52,806 nt of DNA from CAVPDE01 sp964580575 (GTDB lineage: Bacteria; Desulfobacterota; DSM-4660; Desulfatiglandales; HGW-15): NCBI GenBank assembly GCA_964580575.1, contig CAZOLJ010000025.1, positions 1 to 52,806 of the forward strand, given 5' to 3'. Shown piece by piece: positions 1-8,512 of the stretch (position 1 is its first letter; each line of letters opens with the position of its first letter). A program made the translations under genes and the position numbers. Below the pieces are notes generated by a model. The model saw only the letters and a list, made by a program, of their open reading frames with translations, did no database searches and was not told the DNA's origin.

Positions 1-1
1 T

Positions 2-97
2 TGGCGGAAGTGCATGGGAATCGAACCCACCTGACAGCTTTTGGCCGTCACACCGGATTTGAAGTCCGGGAGCCCCACCAGTGAGCTTTCCACTTCC
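2..97 (-). tRNA. selC: tRNA-Sec (anticodon UCA)
   Basis: Read on the minus strand this is a 96-nt tRNA that begins GGAAGTGG and ends CACTTCCGCCA, with an encoded CCA. The anticodon stem CCGGA/TCCGG encloses the loop CTTCAAA, giving anticodon TCA (plus-strand positions 60-62), which reads UGA. The extra arm is long: TGACGGC pairs with GCTGTCA around a CAAAA loop, as expected for tRNA-Sec and not for most other tRNAs. The T arm carries TTCGATT. The start and end match the general form of bacterial SelC. It supplies the decoding needed for the four in-frame UGA codons described further along. No selA, selB or selD gene is in the window. Confidence 0.96.
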
Positions 98-149
98 GCG
101 GGGTATATTAATGAGCGAAGGAGCCGGTGTCAATGGGATTTACGAAGAA

Positions 150-352
150 GGTACACGGTTCACGGTGCACGGTGCACGGAAAGCCAAAGAAAAGAAACAA
201 TCAGGTGCAAGATGCAAGGTTCAAGGACCACGAAAAAGAAGAGGCGTAAAGATTATGGTATACCGTCCAAGGAAGTTCTCTTCTTAGGGTTTCACCGTGT
301 ACCGTGCACCGTTTTTCACCTACCTTGCACCATGCACCTTGTGCCGTGAACC
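150..352. repeat. Hairpin of 7-base tandem units (GGTGCAC type)
   Basis: The gap between tRNA-Sec and asd holds no convincing gene. Its left arm (150-179 and about 201-230) is built of degenerate 7-base units such as GGTACAC, GGTTCAC, GGTGCAC and AGGTGCA. The right arm (292-352) is built of the complementary units, such as ACCGTGT, ACCGTGC and CTTGCAC, so the whole can fold into a long imperfect hairpin. The same unit type recurs at 17940-18025 and, more degenerate, at 32286-32420. Short open frames through it follow the repeat and are not supported as genes. Confidence 0.8.
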
Positions 353-359
353 ATCTTGG

Positions 360-1475
360 TTAGGACAGGTGCTCGATGATGATGTTCAGAATCCTTCGGA
401 TCGGCTCCGCAGCGCCCCAGAGGAGCTGGTCTCCGCAGGTAAACGCGGTCACGTAGTCCGGCCCCATCATCATTTTGTGAATGCGGCCGATCGGCACCGT
501 GAGCGTCCCGCTCACCGCAGCAGGGGTCAGATCCTTGATCGTGGATTCTTTGTCATTCGGGATCACCTTGACCCAATCATTTCCCATTTCGATGAGATCG
601 ATGATCACATCCAGGGGCACATCCTTATTGAGCTTGATCGTGAGGCCCTGGCTGTGGCAGCGCATGGCGCCGACGCGCACGCAGATTCCGTCCACAGGAA
701 TCGGCTGCTTGGTGCCCAGGATCTTGTTGGCCTCCACAAAACCTTTCCATTCCTCTCGGGTCTGGCCATTCTCTACCGCTCTGTCGATCCACGGAATCAG
801 GCTCCCTGCGAGAGGGACCCCAAAGTACTGCACAGGGAGAGAAGCTCCTCGGAGTTCGCCGGTGATCAGGCTGTCAATCTCGAGGGCCGTGGAAGTGGGA
901 TTGGCCAACAGGTCTTTTGCAGTGTAGCCAAGAGAGGCCATCTGCGCGATCAGTTCCCTCATGTGGTTTGCGCCGGCGCCTGAAGCCGCCTGGTAAGTCA
1001 TGGAGGAAATCCATTCCACGTGACCTGCGGCAAACAGACCGGAAACCGCCATGAGCATGAGGCTCACCGTGCAATTGCCGCCCACATAGGTTTTGATTCC
1101 CGCCCCCAGACCCTCCTCAATGACCTTCCGGTTGACAGGGTCAAGCACGATGATGCTGTCTTTATCCATGCGGAGAGTGGAAGCCGCATCCACCCAGTAG
1201 CCTTTCCATCCTTTCTTGCGCAGTTCAGGATAGACCTTCTGCGTGTAATCGCCGCCCTGGCAGGTGATCACGATATCGAGCGAGGCAAGAAGGTTGAGGT
1301 CAAAGGCATCTTTCAGAGGCGGTATGTCAAGCCCCACATCAGGCCCTTTTCCGCCCACACTGGAAGTCGTGAAGAAAACCGGTTCGTAGCCTTTGAAATC
1401 CTTCTCTGCCAGCATCCGTTCCATAAGAACAGATCCCACCATGCCCCTCCAACCTACAAATCCTATTCTGAGCAT
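360..1475 (-). CDS. asd: Aspartate-semialdehyde dehydrogenase
   Basis: This 371-residue cytosolic enzyme reduces aspartyl phosphate to aspartate semialdehyde with NADPH, the branch point to lysine/diaminopimelate, threonine and methionine. The N-terminal GWRGMVGSVL is the NADP-binding loop of the proteobacterial Asd type, and the length is the family norm. The catalytic cysteine lies in GGNCTVSLM at residue 135, the position known for the E. coli enzyme. The C-terminal half holds the typical dimerisation segment with SGTLTVPIGRIHKM. The start ATG is preceded by AGGAGG (in cctcctaag on the plus strand) at a usable distance. It lies downstream of the sirtuin gene on the same strand, separated by 134 bases holding a small repeat, so cotranscription is possible but not shown. 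Confidence 0.96.
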   Translation of the reverse strand: MLRIGFVGWRGMVGSVLMERMLAEKDFKGYEPVFFTTSSVGGKGPDVGLDIPPLKDAFDLNLLASLDIVITCQGGDYTQKVYPELRKKGWKGYWVDAASTLRMDKDSIIVLDPVNRKVIEEGLGAGIKTYVGGNCTVSLMLMAVSGLFAAGHVEWISSMTYQAASGAGANHMRELIAQMASLGYTAKDLLANPTSTALEIDSLITGELRGASLPVQYFGVPLAGSLIPWIDRAVENGQTREEWKGFVEANKILGTKQPIPVDGICVRVGAMRCHSQGLTIKLNKDVPLDVIIDLIEMGNDWVKVIPNDKESTIKDLTPAAVSGTLTVPIGRIHKMMMGPDYVTAFTCGDQLLWGAAEPIRRILNIIIEHLS

Positions 1476-1501
1476 TGCTCCCGAAACCTCCTAAGTCATG
1501 T

Positions 1502-1546
1502 CCCCCTCATCCCGACCTTCTCCCGCCAGGGGAGAAGGAGAGACGC
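1502..1546. repeat. Short CCTTCTCCC...GGGAGAAGG palindromic repeat
   Basis: Between asd and the sirtuin gene lies an imperfect inverted repeat, ACCTTCTCCC followed by GGGGAGAAGG. A related pyrimidine/purine inverted element lies at 3175-3237, upstream of the MBL-fold gene. Elements of this kind are common intergenic palindromes in deltaproteobacterial genomes; no function is claimed. Confidence 0.6.
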
Positions 1547-1609
1547 GGAGCATCAATATGAACAAAGAAAAATAAAGGTAACCCTTGAAGGATTCAAGAA
1601 AAAAATGAA

Positions 1610-2386
1610 CTACGAAGCAGTGGCTTTTGAAACTCGTTCTATCATCTCTCCAAACACTTTTCCAATGGAATCGTGGACGACGAGATCCGCCTTGGAATCC
1701 ATCCCGGTTTCGTCCCTGTTGATAATCATGAGCTTGGCGCCTTTTTCAACCGCGTGCATGGGGATGTACGCTGCAGGATAGACCACGAGAGAGGAGCCGA
1801 GCACGATGCAGAGATCACACTCGCCGGCGAGCCGGTAGGCCTTAGCCATTTTGTCTTCGGGCATGGATTGTCCGAAGGAAACGGTGTCCGGTTTGAGGAT
1901 GCCCTCGCAGTCGTCACAGTAAGGAACCTTCACTCCTGATTGGAGCCTTCCCTGGATCAAACCCCGATCATACTTCTTGCCGCAGCTCAGGCAGGAGACG
2001 GTAAAGGCGTTCCCATGGATCTCGATGATGTTTTCAGGGGCGTTTCCGGTTTTGTGGTGAAGATTGTCGATGTTCTGGGTGACGATGCCGGTCAGCTTAC
2101 CCAATACTTCGAGTTTCAGGATGGCAAAGTGACCGCGGCTCGGCAGAGCGTCTTTCATGGTGTCCCAAAATTCCGTGCTCATTTGCCAGTACTTTTCCCT
2201 CGCGCTTTCACTGGAGACGATTCGCTGGAAGTAGAAGTCGGAAGGGTCATACTTGTCCCACACACCGCCTGGACTTCTGAAATCAGGAATGCCGGATTCG
2301 GTGCTCAAGCCTGCACCTACGAAGACGAGAATCTTGCTGCTTGCCTGAATCAGTTCGACCCCGCGCTTGATCAATTCGTCAGTCAT
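1610..2386 (-). CDS. Sir2-family NAD-dependent protein deacylase (sirtuin)
   Basis: A 258-residue sirtuin that removes acyl groups from protein lysines with NAD+, giving nicotinamide and O-acyl-ADP-ribose. Visible family motifs are GAGLSTESGIPDFR near residue 25 (NAD binding), TQNIDNLHHKTG near residue 100, the catalytic His in IEIHG, and a four-cysteine zinc site (CLSCG and CDDCEG). GSSLVVYPA and the INRD segment belong to the Rossmann core. AAAGGAGAA stands just before the ATG. The protein is full length for a class III/CobB-like member. Its acyl preference (acetyl, succinyl or other) cannot be read; such enzymes often regulate acyl-CoA synthetases in anaerobes that metabolise acids. Confidence 0.93.
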   Translation of the reverse strand: MTDELIKRGVELIQASSKILVFVGAGLSTESGIPDFRSPGGVWDKYDPSDFYFQRIVSSESAREKYWQMSTEFWDTMKDALPSRGHFAILKLEVLGKLTGIVTQNIDNLHHKTGNAPENIIEIHGNAFTVSCLSCGKKYDRGLIQGRLQSGVKVPYCDDCEGILKPDTVSFGQSMPEDKMAKAYRLAGECDLCIVLGSSLVVYPAAYIPMHAVEKGAKLMIINRDETGMDSKADLVVHDSIGKVFGEMIERVSKATAS

Positions 2387-2450
2387 CGGGTTCTCCTTTT
2401 CCCTTCCCCTTGCCTTTACTCAACCACACCGGTTTGTTTCTGGATCACCA

Positions 2451-2536
2451 TGCAGGCACAAAGATGCAAAGGCACACAGGCACAAAGCAGAAAACCCCTC
2501 TGCTCTGTCCCTTTGTCCCCCTGTGCCTTTGTCCCC
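2451..2536. repeat. Hairpin of 8-base tandem units (GGCACAAA type)
   Basis: The 185-base gap upstream of the sirtuin gene contains a left arm of units such as GGCACAAA, GATGCAAA and GGCACACA and a right arm of complementary units such as CCTTTGTC and CTGTGCCT. The two arms can pair around a short A-rich loop. The same element type follows both metF genes (34511-34618 and 47474-47570). No gene is supported here. Confidence 0.8.
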
Positions 2537-2571
2537 GTAGCTGAAGGCGTAAGCCGTCAGCGGCTGACCTT

Positions 2572-3156
2572 TTATGCGTATCGGGTCAGGCGGAAAAAGG
2601 GATTGGTCTGGCGCTCCCTGCCGATCGTGCTTTCCGGTCCATGCCCCGGATAAATTCTCAGGTCGTCTCCCAGAGAAAAGATTTTTCCCCTTACCCCTTC
2701 TACAAGCAATTCGTGACTCCCGCCAGGAAAATCGGTACGGCCTACCGAGCCTGCAAACAAAGTATCTCCGGTAAACACGGCTCCAGGAGCATAGAGGCAC
2801 ACGCCGCCGGCCGAATGCCCGGGAGTGTGGATGATCGAGATAGTGTAAGTCCCAACCTGGACGACCTCGCCTTCCTCCAAAAAGCCGTCAGGCCTTGCCC
2901 CTAAAGCGCCGGCATCGAGACGGTGGATCAAAACCGGAGCTTTTGTGATACGCTTCAGCTCTGAAACGCCGCCCACGTGGTCGATATGGCCATGGGTGAT
3001 TGCGATATACTTTATGCTGAGTCCGGATCGGGTTATTTCTTTGACGATCCGAAGCGCTTCATCTCCAGGGTCGATAACCAAGCCCTGGTTGGTCTGCTTG
3101 CATCCGAGTATGTAGCAGTTGGTCTGATAAGGACCGACAACAAGTCTTCTTAACAT
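2572..3156 (-). CDS. MBL-fold metallo-hydrolase (glyoxalase II-like)
   Basis: A 194-residue protein of the metallo-beta-lactamase fold. The dinuclear metal site is visible as THGHIDH (HxHxDH), the later TPGHSAGG histidine, the Asp in FTGDTLF and the last His in YPGHGPES. This set fits a YcbL-like hydroxyacylglutathione-hydrolase-type thioesterase. The chosen ATG (MLRRLVVGPYQTNCY) follows AAGGGGAG by about 6 bases. An in-frame start 60 bases upstream would add a low-complexity leader read from an intergenic repeat and is rejected. The true substrate is unknown; a detoxifying or thioesterase role is the usual assignment for small single-domain members. Confidence 0.9.
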   Translation of the reverse strand: MLRRLVVGPYQTNCYILGCKQTNQGLVIDPGDEALRIVKEITRSGLSIKYIAITHGHIDHVGGVSELKRITKAPVLIHRLDAGALGARPDGFLEEGEVVQVGTYTISIIHTPGHSAGGVCLYAPGAVFTGDTLFAGSVGRTDFPGGSHELLVEGVRGKIFSLGDDLRIYPGHGPESTIGRERQTNPFFRLTRYA

Positions 3157-3174
3157 TTTGGACTCCCCTTGTGA

Positions 3175-3237
3175 TCTCCCCCTCCCCTTGATCCCCTCTC
3201 CTCCAGCGGCGGACAAGCCGCCAGGGGAGGGGAAACG
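3175..3237. repeat. Intergenic palindromic repeat with nested hairpin
   Basis: CCCCTCTCCTCC and GGGGAGGGG form the outer arms, with an inner GGCGG...CCGCC hairpin. The element lies directly upstream of the metallo-hydrolase gene and is related to the smaller palindrome at 1502-1546. Confidence 0.6.
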
Positions 3238-3354
3238 AATGATCGGAAAGACGCTTAGGAGGGATTTCGTCAGACATTTTAAGAAAAAATAAGAGAGAAC
3301 CGGTTCTTGTCAAGCGTGGACCCCACTCTGCGAAAGGGATAGTCCCAAATCCTC

Positions 3355-3383
3355 TTGGTAAAAGACACCCCTTCTGCTATATT
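3355..3383 (+). promoter_or_regulatory. Predicted sigma70-type promoter of the 3.4-7.5 kb operon
   Basis: TTGGTA (3355-3360) and TATATT (3378-3383) are separated by exactly 17 bases, and the first ATG of the ferritin-like gene follows 32 bases later. The -10 box matches the consensus at five of six positions and the -35 box at four of six. It is the best promoter candidate for the plus-strand gene run that begins here. Confidence 0.55.
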
Positions 3384-3415
3384 CACACACAGGAAGGGAC
3401 AGGAGACGATGACCT

Positions 3416-3907
3416 ATGTTCACCCTTGCCGAGGTTTATGATCTGGGGATCCGGATCGAAAAAAACGGGGAGAAATTTTATCGGGATGCTCTTAAGCAGG
3501 CGTGGAGTAAGCCCATCGCCGACATGCTGAAACAGCTCGCTGAAGAAGAAGTTAACCATGGAGAGTTTTTCGCGAAAAGAATGGATGCCGTGAAACAGAA
3601 AAGAGAGAATCCCTTCCTGGATGAAATGGGCACCGAAATGCTGAAGGACATCCTGGGAAACCAGACCTTCTCCCTTAAAGATACGGATGTTTCAAAGATC
3701 AGGAGCGTGGAGGAACTCGTGGCTCTCGCCATAGAGTTCGAAAAGGATACGATTCTTTTCTATGAACTGATCGGATCTTTTATGCCCGATGAAGAAGCGC
3801 GCCGCGAGCTAAAGGAGATCATGGAAGAAGAAGAACGGCACGTGAGATTGTTTGAAACCTATGGCGAGAAAAGAATTCATTTACCCCGGTTGAACCGCAA
3901 ACCATAA
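3416..3907 (+). CDS. Ferritin-like diiron-domain protein (rubrerythrin-type)
   Basis: A 163-residue, mostly helical protein of the ferritin/rubrerythrin superfamily. Two similar halves carry the ExxH-type diiron ligands: EKNGEKFYRDA and EEEVNHGEFF in the first, EFEKDTILFYE and EEEERHVRLFE in the second. The C-terminal rubredoxin domain of true rubrerythrins is absent, so electrons would have to come from another protein. Members in anaerobes are linked to peroxide or oxygen defence and iron handling. It is the first gene after the predicted promoter at 3355-3383, with the aminopeptidase gene 23 bases downstream. Confidence 0.88.
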   Translation: MFTLAEVYDLGIRIEKNGEKFYRDALKQAWSKPIADMLKQLAEEEVNHGEFFAKRMDAVKQKRENPFLDEMGTEMLKDILGNQTFSLKDTDVSKIRSVEELVALAIEFEKDTILFYELIGSFMPDEEARRELKEIMEEEERHVRLFETYGEKRIHLPRLNRKP

Positions 3908-3930
3908 GAAAGGAGCTTTGAGAGCGCATT

Positions 3931-5133
3931 ATGACGTTTAGCGAGAAAACGATTGAGAAATACTGTGATGTGCTTCTGTGGGCTTTGAAGAAGGCGAGAA
4001 AAGGGCCGAGCAGAAAAAACGAGGTGATCATGATCCGCTATGAACTGAAGGCTCTGAGACTGGCCGAAGCACTTCAGGCGAGCTTGCTCGATGCGGGCAT
4101 GAACCCGGTTCTTCGTGTGGGCATGACCCCGACAATGGAAAAACAGTTCTACGTGAAAGCGAACAAAAGGCAACTCGTGTTTCAACCGCCCGGGGAAAAG
4201 GAGCTTTATCAGAAGCTCAACGGGGGCATTTACCTTCATGCTCCTGATTCGCTGACCCACCTTGCAGACGTGGATTCGAAGAAAATCGGCAAAGCCACCG
4301 TGGCAAGGAAATCCCTGAAAGACATTTTGGATCGGAGAGAGGAAACCGGCAAGTTCAGCTGGACCCTCTGCCTTTTTCCCACCGCTGAATTGGCAAAACA
4401 GGCAAAACTCCCCATGGCTCGCTACGCCGATCAGGTGATCAAGGCCTGCTACCTGGACAGGAAAGACCCGGTTGCCGCGTGGGAGGAAACTTACCGGAAC
4501 GCTCTGGAGATCAAAAGGTGGCTGAACCGCATGACGATTGAGCGGATTCACGTGGAATCCGAACACGTGGATCTGCAACTCACGCCCGGAGAAAAAAGAA
4601 GGTGGGTGGGCATTACAGGCCACAATATTCCGAGTTTCGAGATCTTCCTCTCTCCGGACTGGCGGGGCACAAAAGGGACTTATTATGCGGATCAGCCTTC
4701 CTACCGCAACGGAAACTACGTGGAAAGCGTGAAGCTCATCTTTGAAAAGGGAAAGGTTGTCAAATCCGAAGCTGCCAAAGGGGGGAGTTTCCTGGCCAAG
4801 CAGGTGGCCCTGGACCCTGGGGCCGCAAGGGTAGGGGAGTTTTCCCTTACGGACAAAAGATTTTCAAGAATAGACCGCTTCATGGCCAATACCCTTTTTG
4901 ATGAAAACTACGGGGGCAACCACGGAAACTGCCATCTTGCCCTCGGCTCTTCCTATTCGGACACCTATGCCGGTGACGTCTCTTCGCTGACCAAAGAGAA
5001 GAAAAAGAAACTGGGCTTCAATGACTCCGCTCTTCATTGGGACCTGGTGAACACAGAGGACAAGAGAGTGACTGCCTGTCTCGCAGGGGGCAGGAAGACG
5101 GTGATATACGAAAAGGGCGTGTTTGCTCTATGA
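3931..5133 (+). CDS. M29-family aminopeptidase (aminopeptidase T type)
   Basis: A 400-residue metalloaminopeptidase of the thermophilic M29 family, which removes N-terminal residues from peptides with a dinuclear metal centre. Family signatures are the TGHNIPSFEIFLSPDWRGTKG segment in two parts (TGHNIPSFEIF, then SPDWRGTKG), GGNHGNCHLALGSSYSDTY with metal-binding His, and HWDLV near the C-terminus. The length agrees with the family. The stop codon overlaps the next ATG (ATGA at 5130-5133), so the two genes are translationally coupled. Members often appear as cytosolic peptide-recycling enzymes in anaerobes. Confidence 0.9.
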   Translation: MTFSEKTIEKYCDVLLWALKKARKGPSRKNEVIMIRYELKALRLAEALQASLLDAGMNPVLRVGMTPTMEKQFYVKANKRQLVFQPPGEKELYQKLNGGIYLHAPDSLTHLADVDSKKIGKATVARKSLKDILDRREETGKFSWTLCLFPTAELAKQAKLPMARYADQVIKACYLDRKDPVAAWEETYRNALEIKRWLNRMTIERIHVESEHVDLQLTPGEKRRWVGITGHNIPSFEIFLSPDWRGTKGTYYADQPSYRNGNYVESVKLIFEKGKVVKSEAAKGGSFLAKQVALDPGAARVGEFSLTDKRFSRIDRFMANTLFDENYGGNHGNCHLALGSSYSDTYAGDVSSLTKEKKKKLGFNDSALHWDLVNTEDKRVTACLAGGRKTVIYEKGVFAL

Positions 5134-5903
5134 AAAAAATCGATCTCGGCGGCACTGCAAGAAGCCCTGAAGATGTGACAAGTCTCTACGATCTGGGACT
5201 CCGGTTCGCCGAAATTCCCATTGGCAATCCCCCCAAGTTTCTGCCCCTTGTCCCTGTTTACGACGCGCTGCAGAAGAAACTCGGGATCTACTACCTCTGC
5301 CACGGGCCGAAGGAAGGCGATCCCAATGACGTGGAAGCGCTCAACGCCGTCTATCTTCCTAAGGTTTTCGAACTCTTCCCCATGATGCAGAGCCTCTCCA
5401 TGCGACTCTTGACCATTCATCTCTGGCTGGACCGCCGGTTTGTTCAGAAGAAGGCGCTTGAATCAAAACTGGATATTCTCAAGAGAATGGTGGAGAAGGC
5501 GGGTCAATACCAGGTCACGGTGTGCATCGAAAACCTGAGTGAAGAGGCTCGGGATATGGAACCGGCCTTCATCGGCATCCCGTCTCTCATGATGACCCTC
5601 GACCTGGGTCACGGCGAACTTCTTTGCGACAGAAACAGAAGCTTGGGGTTTATCGAGAAGTTTCCGGAGAGGATTAAACACGTTCATCTGCACGACAATC
5701 GCGGCGGCAACTCCCACACCGATGACCTGCATCTCCCGCCCGGCGAAGGCGTGATCGACTTCAAGGGTCTGTTTGAGGCGTTGCGCAGGATGGATTACGA
5801 TCGCACGGTGACCCTTGAGCTAAAGCCCCACGAAATCAGGAAATGCTTGGCCCATGTTTCCGAGCTGGTTTCCGGTCTTTCCCATGGTGTCCCTTCTTGC
5901 TGA
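5130..5903 (+). CDS. Sugar phosphate isomerase/epimerase-like TIM-barrel protein
   Basis: A 257-residue protein of the xylose-isomerase-like/AP-endonuclease-2 TIM-barrel superfamily. Metal-binding features of that fold are seen: CIENL (Glu), MTLDLGH (Asp and His), KHVHLHDN (His and Asp) and TLELKP at the end. The first 70 residues resemble the usual start of such barrels. The ATG overlaps the stop of the aminopeptidase gene. The substrate cannot be told: members include sugar isomerases, inosose dehydratases and endonuclease IV, and the short length argues against a DNA repair nuclease only weakly. The following membrane-protein gene overlaps its end by about 20 bases. Confidence 0.82.
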   Translation: MKKIDLGGTARSPEDVTSLYDLGLRFAEIPIGNPPKFLPLVPVYDALQKKLGIYYLCHGPKEGDPNDVEALNAVYLPKVFELFPMMQSLSMRLLTIHLWLDRRFVQKKALESKLDILKRMVEKAGQYQVTVCIENLSEEARDMEPAFIGIPSLMMTLDLGHGELLCDRNRSLGFIEKFPERIKHVHLHDNRGGNSHTDDLHLPPGEGVIDFKGLFEALRRMDYDRTVTLELKPHEIRKCLAHVSELVSGLSHGVPSC

Positions 5904-6282
5904 CATCACTGTTGTTGTCCATTTCCTGTGGATTCTCTTCCTGATCTTCGGTTTTGTCTTTGCCCTGAAAGGATCGAGAATCGCCTATGTTCACCTGGGA
6001 GGACTAGTGTTCGCGCTGGTGCTCAATGCGCTGGGCTGGTACTGCCCCCTCACGCACGCGGAAAACTACCTTCGTTCGCTTCATGATGCGCCTTCAGCGT
6101 ATTCAACCTCTTTTGTTGCAAGGGGCCTAGAGCAGTTCGTATACCCGGATATCCCTGAAAACCTTCTCAGAGGGGGGGAGATCTTCCTGACGGCTCTTTA
6201 CCTTCTCGTCTATGGCTATTGGGCTAAGAAGATGGGAGCGTGGAGTCGCCTTCGAAAGCATTTCCATGGGACGATATCGTGA
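5884..6282 (+). CDS. DUF2784-like membrane protein
   Basis: A 132-residue protein predicted to span the membrane about four times: residues 3-26, 30-55 and around 102-118 are strongly hydrophobic. The opening MVSLLADITVVVHFLWILF and the LGWYCPLTHAENYLR segment are characteristic of the DUF2784 family, of unknown function. The ATG at 5884 is preferred because family members begin with this helix; an in-frame ATG at 5854 would add ten residues inside the preceding gene. The start lies 20 bases within the isomerase gene, which suggests coupled translation. The dinB start lies two bases after its stop. Confidence 0.8.
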   Translation: MVSLLADITVVVHFLWILFLIFGFVFALKGSRIAYVHLGGLVFALVLNALGWYCPLTHAENYLRSLHDAPSAYSTSFVARGLEQFVYPDIPENLLRGGEIFLTALYLLVYGYWAKKMGAWSRLRKHFHGTIS

Positions 6283-6283
6283 A

Positions 6284-7456
6284 ATGGAAAGGATTGTTCT
6301 TCACATAGACATGGATGCCTTTTACGCATCTGTGGAGCAGTTGGATCAGCCGGAGCTGCGAGGAAAACCCGTGATCGTGGGAGGCAGTTCCAACCGGGGA
6401 GTGGTTTCAGCGGCAAGCTATGAGGCGAGGAAGTTCGGCGTCCGTTCTGCAATGCCCATTTTCCAGGCAAAGAAAAGGTGCCCTCAGGGGATTTTTGTGC
6501 CGGTACGGATGCACCGGTACAAGGAAATGTCCAATCAGGTCATGGAAATCCTGGAGAAGTACTCCCCCATCGTCGAGCAAGTGTCGATCGATGAAGCCTA
6601 CCTTGATCTCACGGGATTGGAACGGCTTCATGGATCGCCCGAGCAAATTGCGCGGCGGATCAAGGAACAGATCAGGAGGGTGACCTCCTTGAGTTGCTCT
6701 GTGGGAATCGCGCCCAACAAGTTTCTCGCGAAAGTGGCTTCTGAAACGAACAAGCCGGACGGCTTGACGATGATTGCAAGCCGGGACGCTGCAACGGTTG
6801 CACACAACCTCCCCGTGGGAAAAGTCCCCGGCGTCGGGAAGAAAACCGTGGACCGGATGGAAAAGCTGAAGGTGCTCACGCTCGGTGATCTGTTCACGCA
6901 GCGAGAGACCGTGCTCCTCAAAACAGTTGGGAAATTTGCACACACCCTGCTGGAATTTGCACGAGGGATGGATGACTCTCCCGTTGTTCCCCACACGGAC
7001 GCGAAATCCATCAGCAGTGAAGAGACCTTTGAAGAGAATACGAACGATTTTGAAGTGCTCAAGAAAGAACTCCTCGCGCAGGCGGAGGAGGTCGGCCGTC
7101 GCCTGAGGAGAAGGGAGCTCAAGGGAAGCACCGTGACCCTGAAGCTCCGAAGGGCGGATTTCGTCCGGATCACCCGGAGCATCAGCTTCAGCGAAGCCAC
7201 GGATTCGACCGAGGCTATCTATGAGTGGGCTCTGACGCTCCTTGAAGCGGTGGACCTCTCTGAGAAATTCCGGCTCATCGGGATTACCGTTTCCGGGTTT
7301 GCTGGCGGTCAGGGTGGGGCGGCGCAATTGAATCTGTTTGCCCGAGAAAACCGGCGCCGCCACTCATGGCGCGATGTGGAAAAAGCCATGGACTCTATCA
7401 CGGAGAAGTTCGGCCGCCAGGCCATCAAAAGGGGGAGTCTCATTGAAGACGAATAA
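6284..7456 (+). CDS. dinB: DNA polymerase IV (Y-family)
   Basis: A 390-residue error-prone translesion polymerase. MERIVLHIDMDAFYASVEQ holds the first catalytic Asp (residue 9) and the steric-gate region, SIDEAYLDLT near residue 103 holds the second acidic pair, and PNKFLAKVASETNKPDG belongs to the palm. VPGVGKKTVDRMEKL is the thumb helix-hairpin-helix, and the little-finger domain follows. No clear C-terminal clamp-binding motif stands out; the end is GSLIEDE. The chosen ATG gives the classical N-terminus; an upstream ATG at 6266 would add six residues. It is the last gene of the plus-strand run and is followed by a gap containing a short repeat. Confidence 0.96.
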   Translation: MERIVLHIDMDAFYASVEQLDQPELRGKPVIVGGSSNRGVVSAASYEARKFGVRSAMPIFQAKKRCPQGIFVPVRMHRYKEMSNQVMEILEKYSPIVEQVSIDEAYLDLTGLERLHGSPEQIARRIKEQIRRVTSLSCSVGIAPNKFLAKVASETNKPDGLTMIASRDAATVAHNLPVGKVPGVGKKTVDRMEKLKVLTLGDLFTQRETVLLKTVGKFAHTLLEFARGMDDSPVVPHTDAKSISSEETFEENTNDFEVLKKELLAQAEEVGRRLRRRELKGSTVTLKLRRADFVRITRSISFSEATDSTEAIYEWALTLLEAVDLSEKFRLIGITVSGFAGGQGGAAQLNLFARENRRRHSWRDVEKAMDSITEKFGRQAIKRGSLIEDE

Positions 7457-7543
7457 CGCCATTCTAGGCAGCATATACAGGGAGCGTTCCCGATCTGCCG
7501 CTCGTCGACTATTCGTTGGGCGGTGGAAAATTCGAAATTCGGG

Positions 7544-7560
7544 TTTCGTGCTTCGGATTT
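7544..7560. repeat. Short dispersed repeat (TTTCGTGCTTCGGATTT)
   Basis: This 17-base sequence lies in the gap between the convergent dinB and kinase genes. It recurs as part of the 27-bp inverted repeat that flanks the gap at 15492-15895. It appears to be a dispersed intergenic repeat with no coding role. Confidence 0.65.
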
Positions 7561-7588
7561 TCAGATCGTGTTGTGACATCGCCGTCGA

Positions 7589-8512
7589 TCAGATCCCGGG
7601 ATGGGCGATTAGAAATCGTGTGATCTCATGGAGCGTTGGGATTCCTGCTCTGGCGCCGATGGCCCTGCATTTGAGCGCGGATGTGGCGGAGGCAAACCGC
7701 ATGCACGCTTTCATGTCCCAATCTTTCAGCAGCCCGTAAATATAGGCTCCGTGGTAAACGTCCCCTGCGCCTGTCGTGTCGACCGCATCCACGGGGAAAG
7801 CGATCTGTGTAAGGACTTCCCCTCTGTTCCATCCCACGCTGCCCTTGGCGCCGAGCGTGATCACGATCTCTTTGGGGCCGAAGCCGGACAGGGTTTCAAG
7901 CGCTTTGTTCGCAGGAGAATGTTCTCCCACCAGCGGTGCTGCAAAGCGCTCGGAGGCAATGAGCACGTCGATCTGTGACACCAAATCCAGAGACCCCTCA
8001 CGCATGGTTCCTGCATCCAAGACCACCTTCATACCCATTGCTCTTGCTTGTGTCGCCGCCTCGATGGAGGCTTCGATCATCAGCCCGTCAAGGTGCAGCA
8101 CCTTGGCTCCCTGAAATGGGGAAAGATCCACCTCTTTTCCCTGGAGCGGAGGGACGCTTCCTCTGTGCCAGAAAATGGTTCTGTTGCCGCTTTCTCGGCT
8201 GACCGCGATAAAGGCAAACTGGGAGGTGAAACCTGGGGTGACCTTCAGAAAGGAGTCATCCACCTGATCCTCACGGAGGCCCTTGAGAGCCTGGATGCCA
8301 ATGAGATCGTCGGAAACAGAACCGAAGAAAGACGTCTTGATACCGAGGCGGGAAAGGGTCACCAAGGCAGTGGAGGCCGGTCCGCCGCACTGGCTTTGGA
8401 GCTCCAGCAATTCGATCTTGCCGTCTTCGCGGGGGTAGGAGGGAACCCTGCCGAGGTAATCGACACAGGCCTGGCCAAGGCCGACCACTTCAATGTCATC
8501 GAAAGACCTCAA
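7589..8512 (-). CDS. PfkB-family carbohydrate/nucleoside kinase
   Basis: A 307-residue kinase of the ribokinase/PfkB family, which phosphorylates a sugar or nucleoside hydroxyl with ATP. The N-terminal VVGLGQACVDYLG and QCGGPASTALVTLSRLG are the substrate-lid and first PfkB signature. DTTGAGDVYHGAYIYGL is the second signature with the catalytic Asp and anion hole. The TTG start overlaps the TGA of the lipoprotein gene (TTGA) with AAGGAG just upstream, so translation is coupled. The nearby purine nucleoside phosphorylase, SAH/MTA deaminase and adenine deaminase make a nucleoside substrate possible, but this is inference from location only. Confidence 0.87.
   Translation of the reverse strand: MRSFDDIEVVGLGQACVDYLGRVPSYPREDGKIELLELQSQCGGPASTALVTLSRLGIKTSFFGSVSDDLIGIQALKGLREDQVDDSFLKVTPGFTSQFAFIAVSRESGNRTIFWHRGSVPPLQGKEVDLSPFQGAKVLHLDGLMIEASIEAATQARAMGMKVVLDAGTMREGSLDLVSQIDVLIASERFAAPLVGEHSPANKALETLSGFGPKEIVITLGAKGSVGWNRGEVLTQIAFPVDAVDTTGAGDVYHGAYIYGLLKDWDMKACMRFASATSALKCRAIGARAGIPTLHEITRFLIAHPGI

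Noticed and set aside
150..352. Tandem units near the tRNA considered as a CRISPR array
   Set aside because: Units are 7 bases, degenerate, without spacers, and have a complementary arm downstream. There are no cas genes in the window.
297..983. Plus-strand open frames across the repeat and asd
   Set aside because: They are shadows of asd or readings of the repeat, with no ribosome site and no family.
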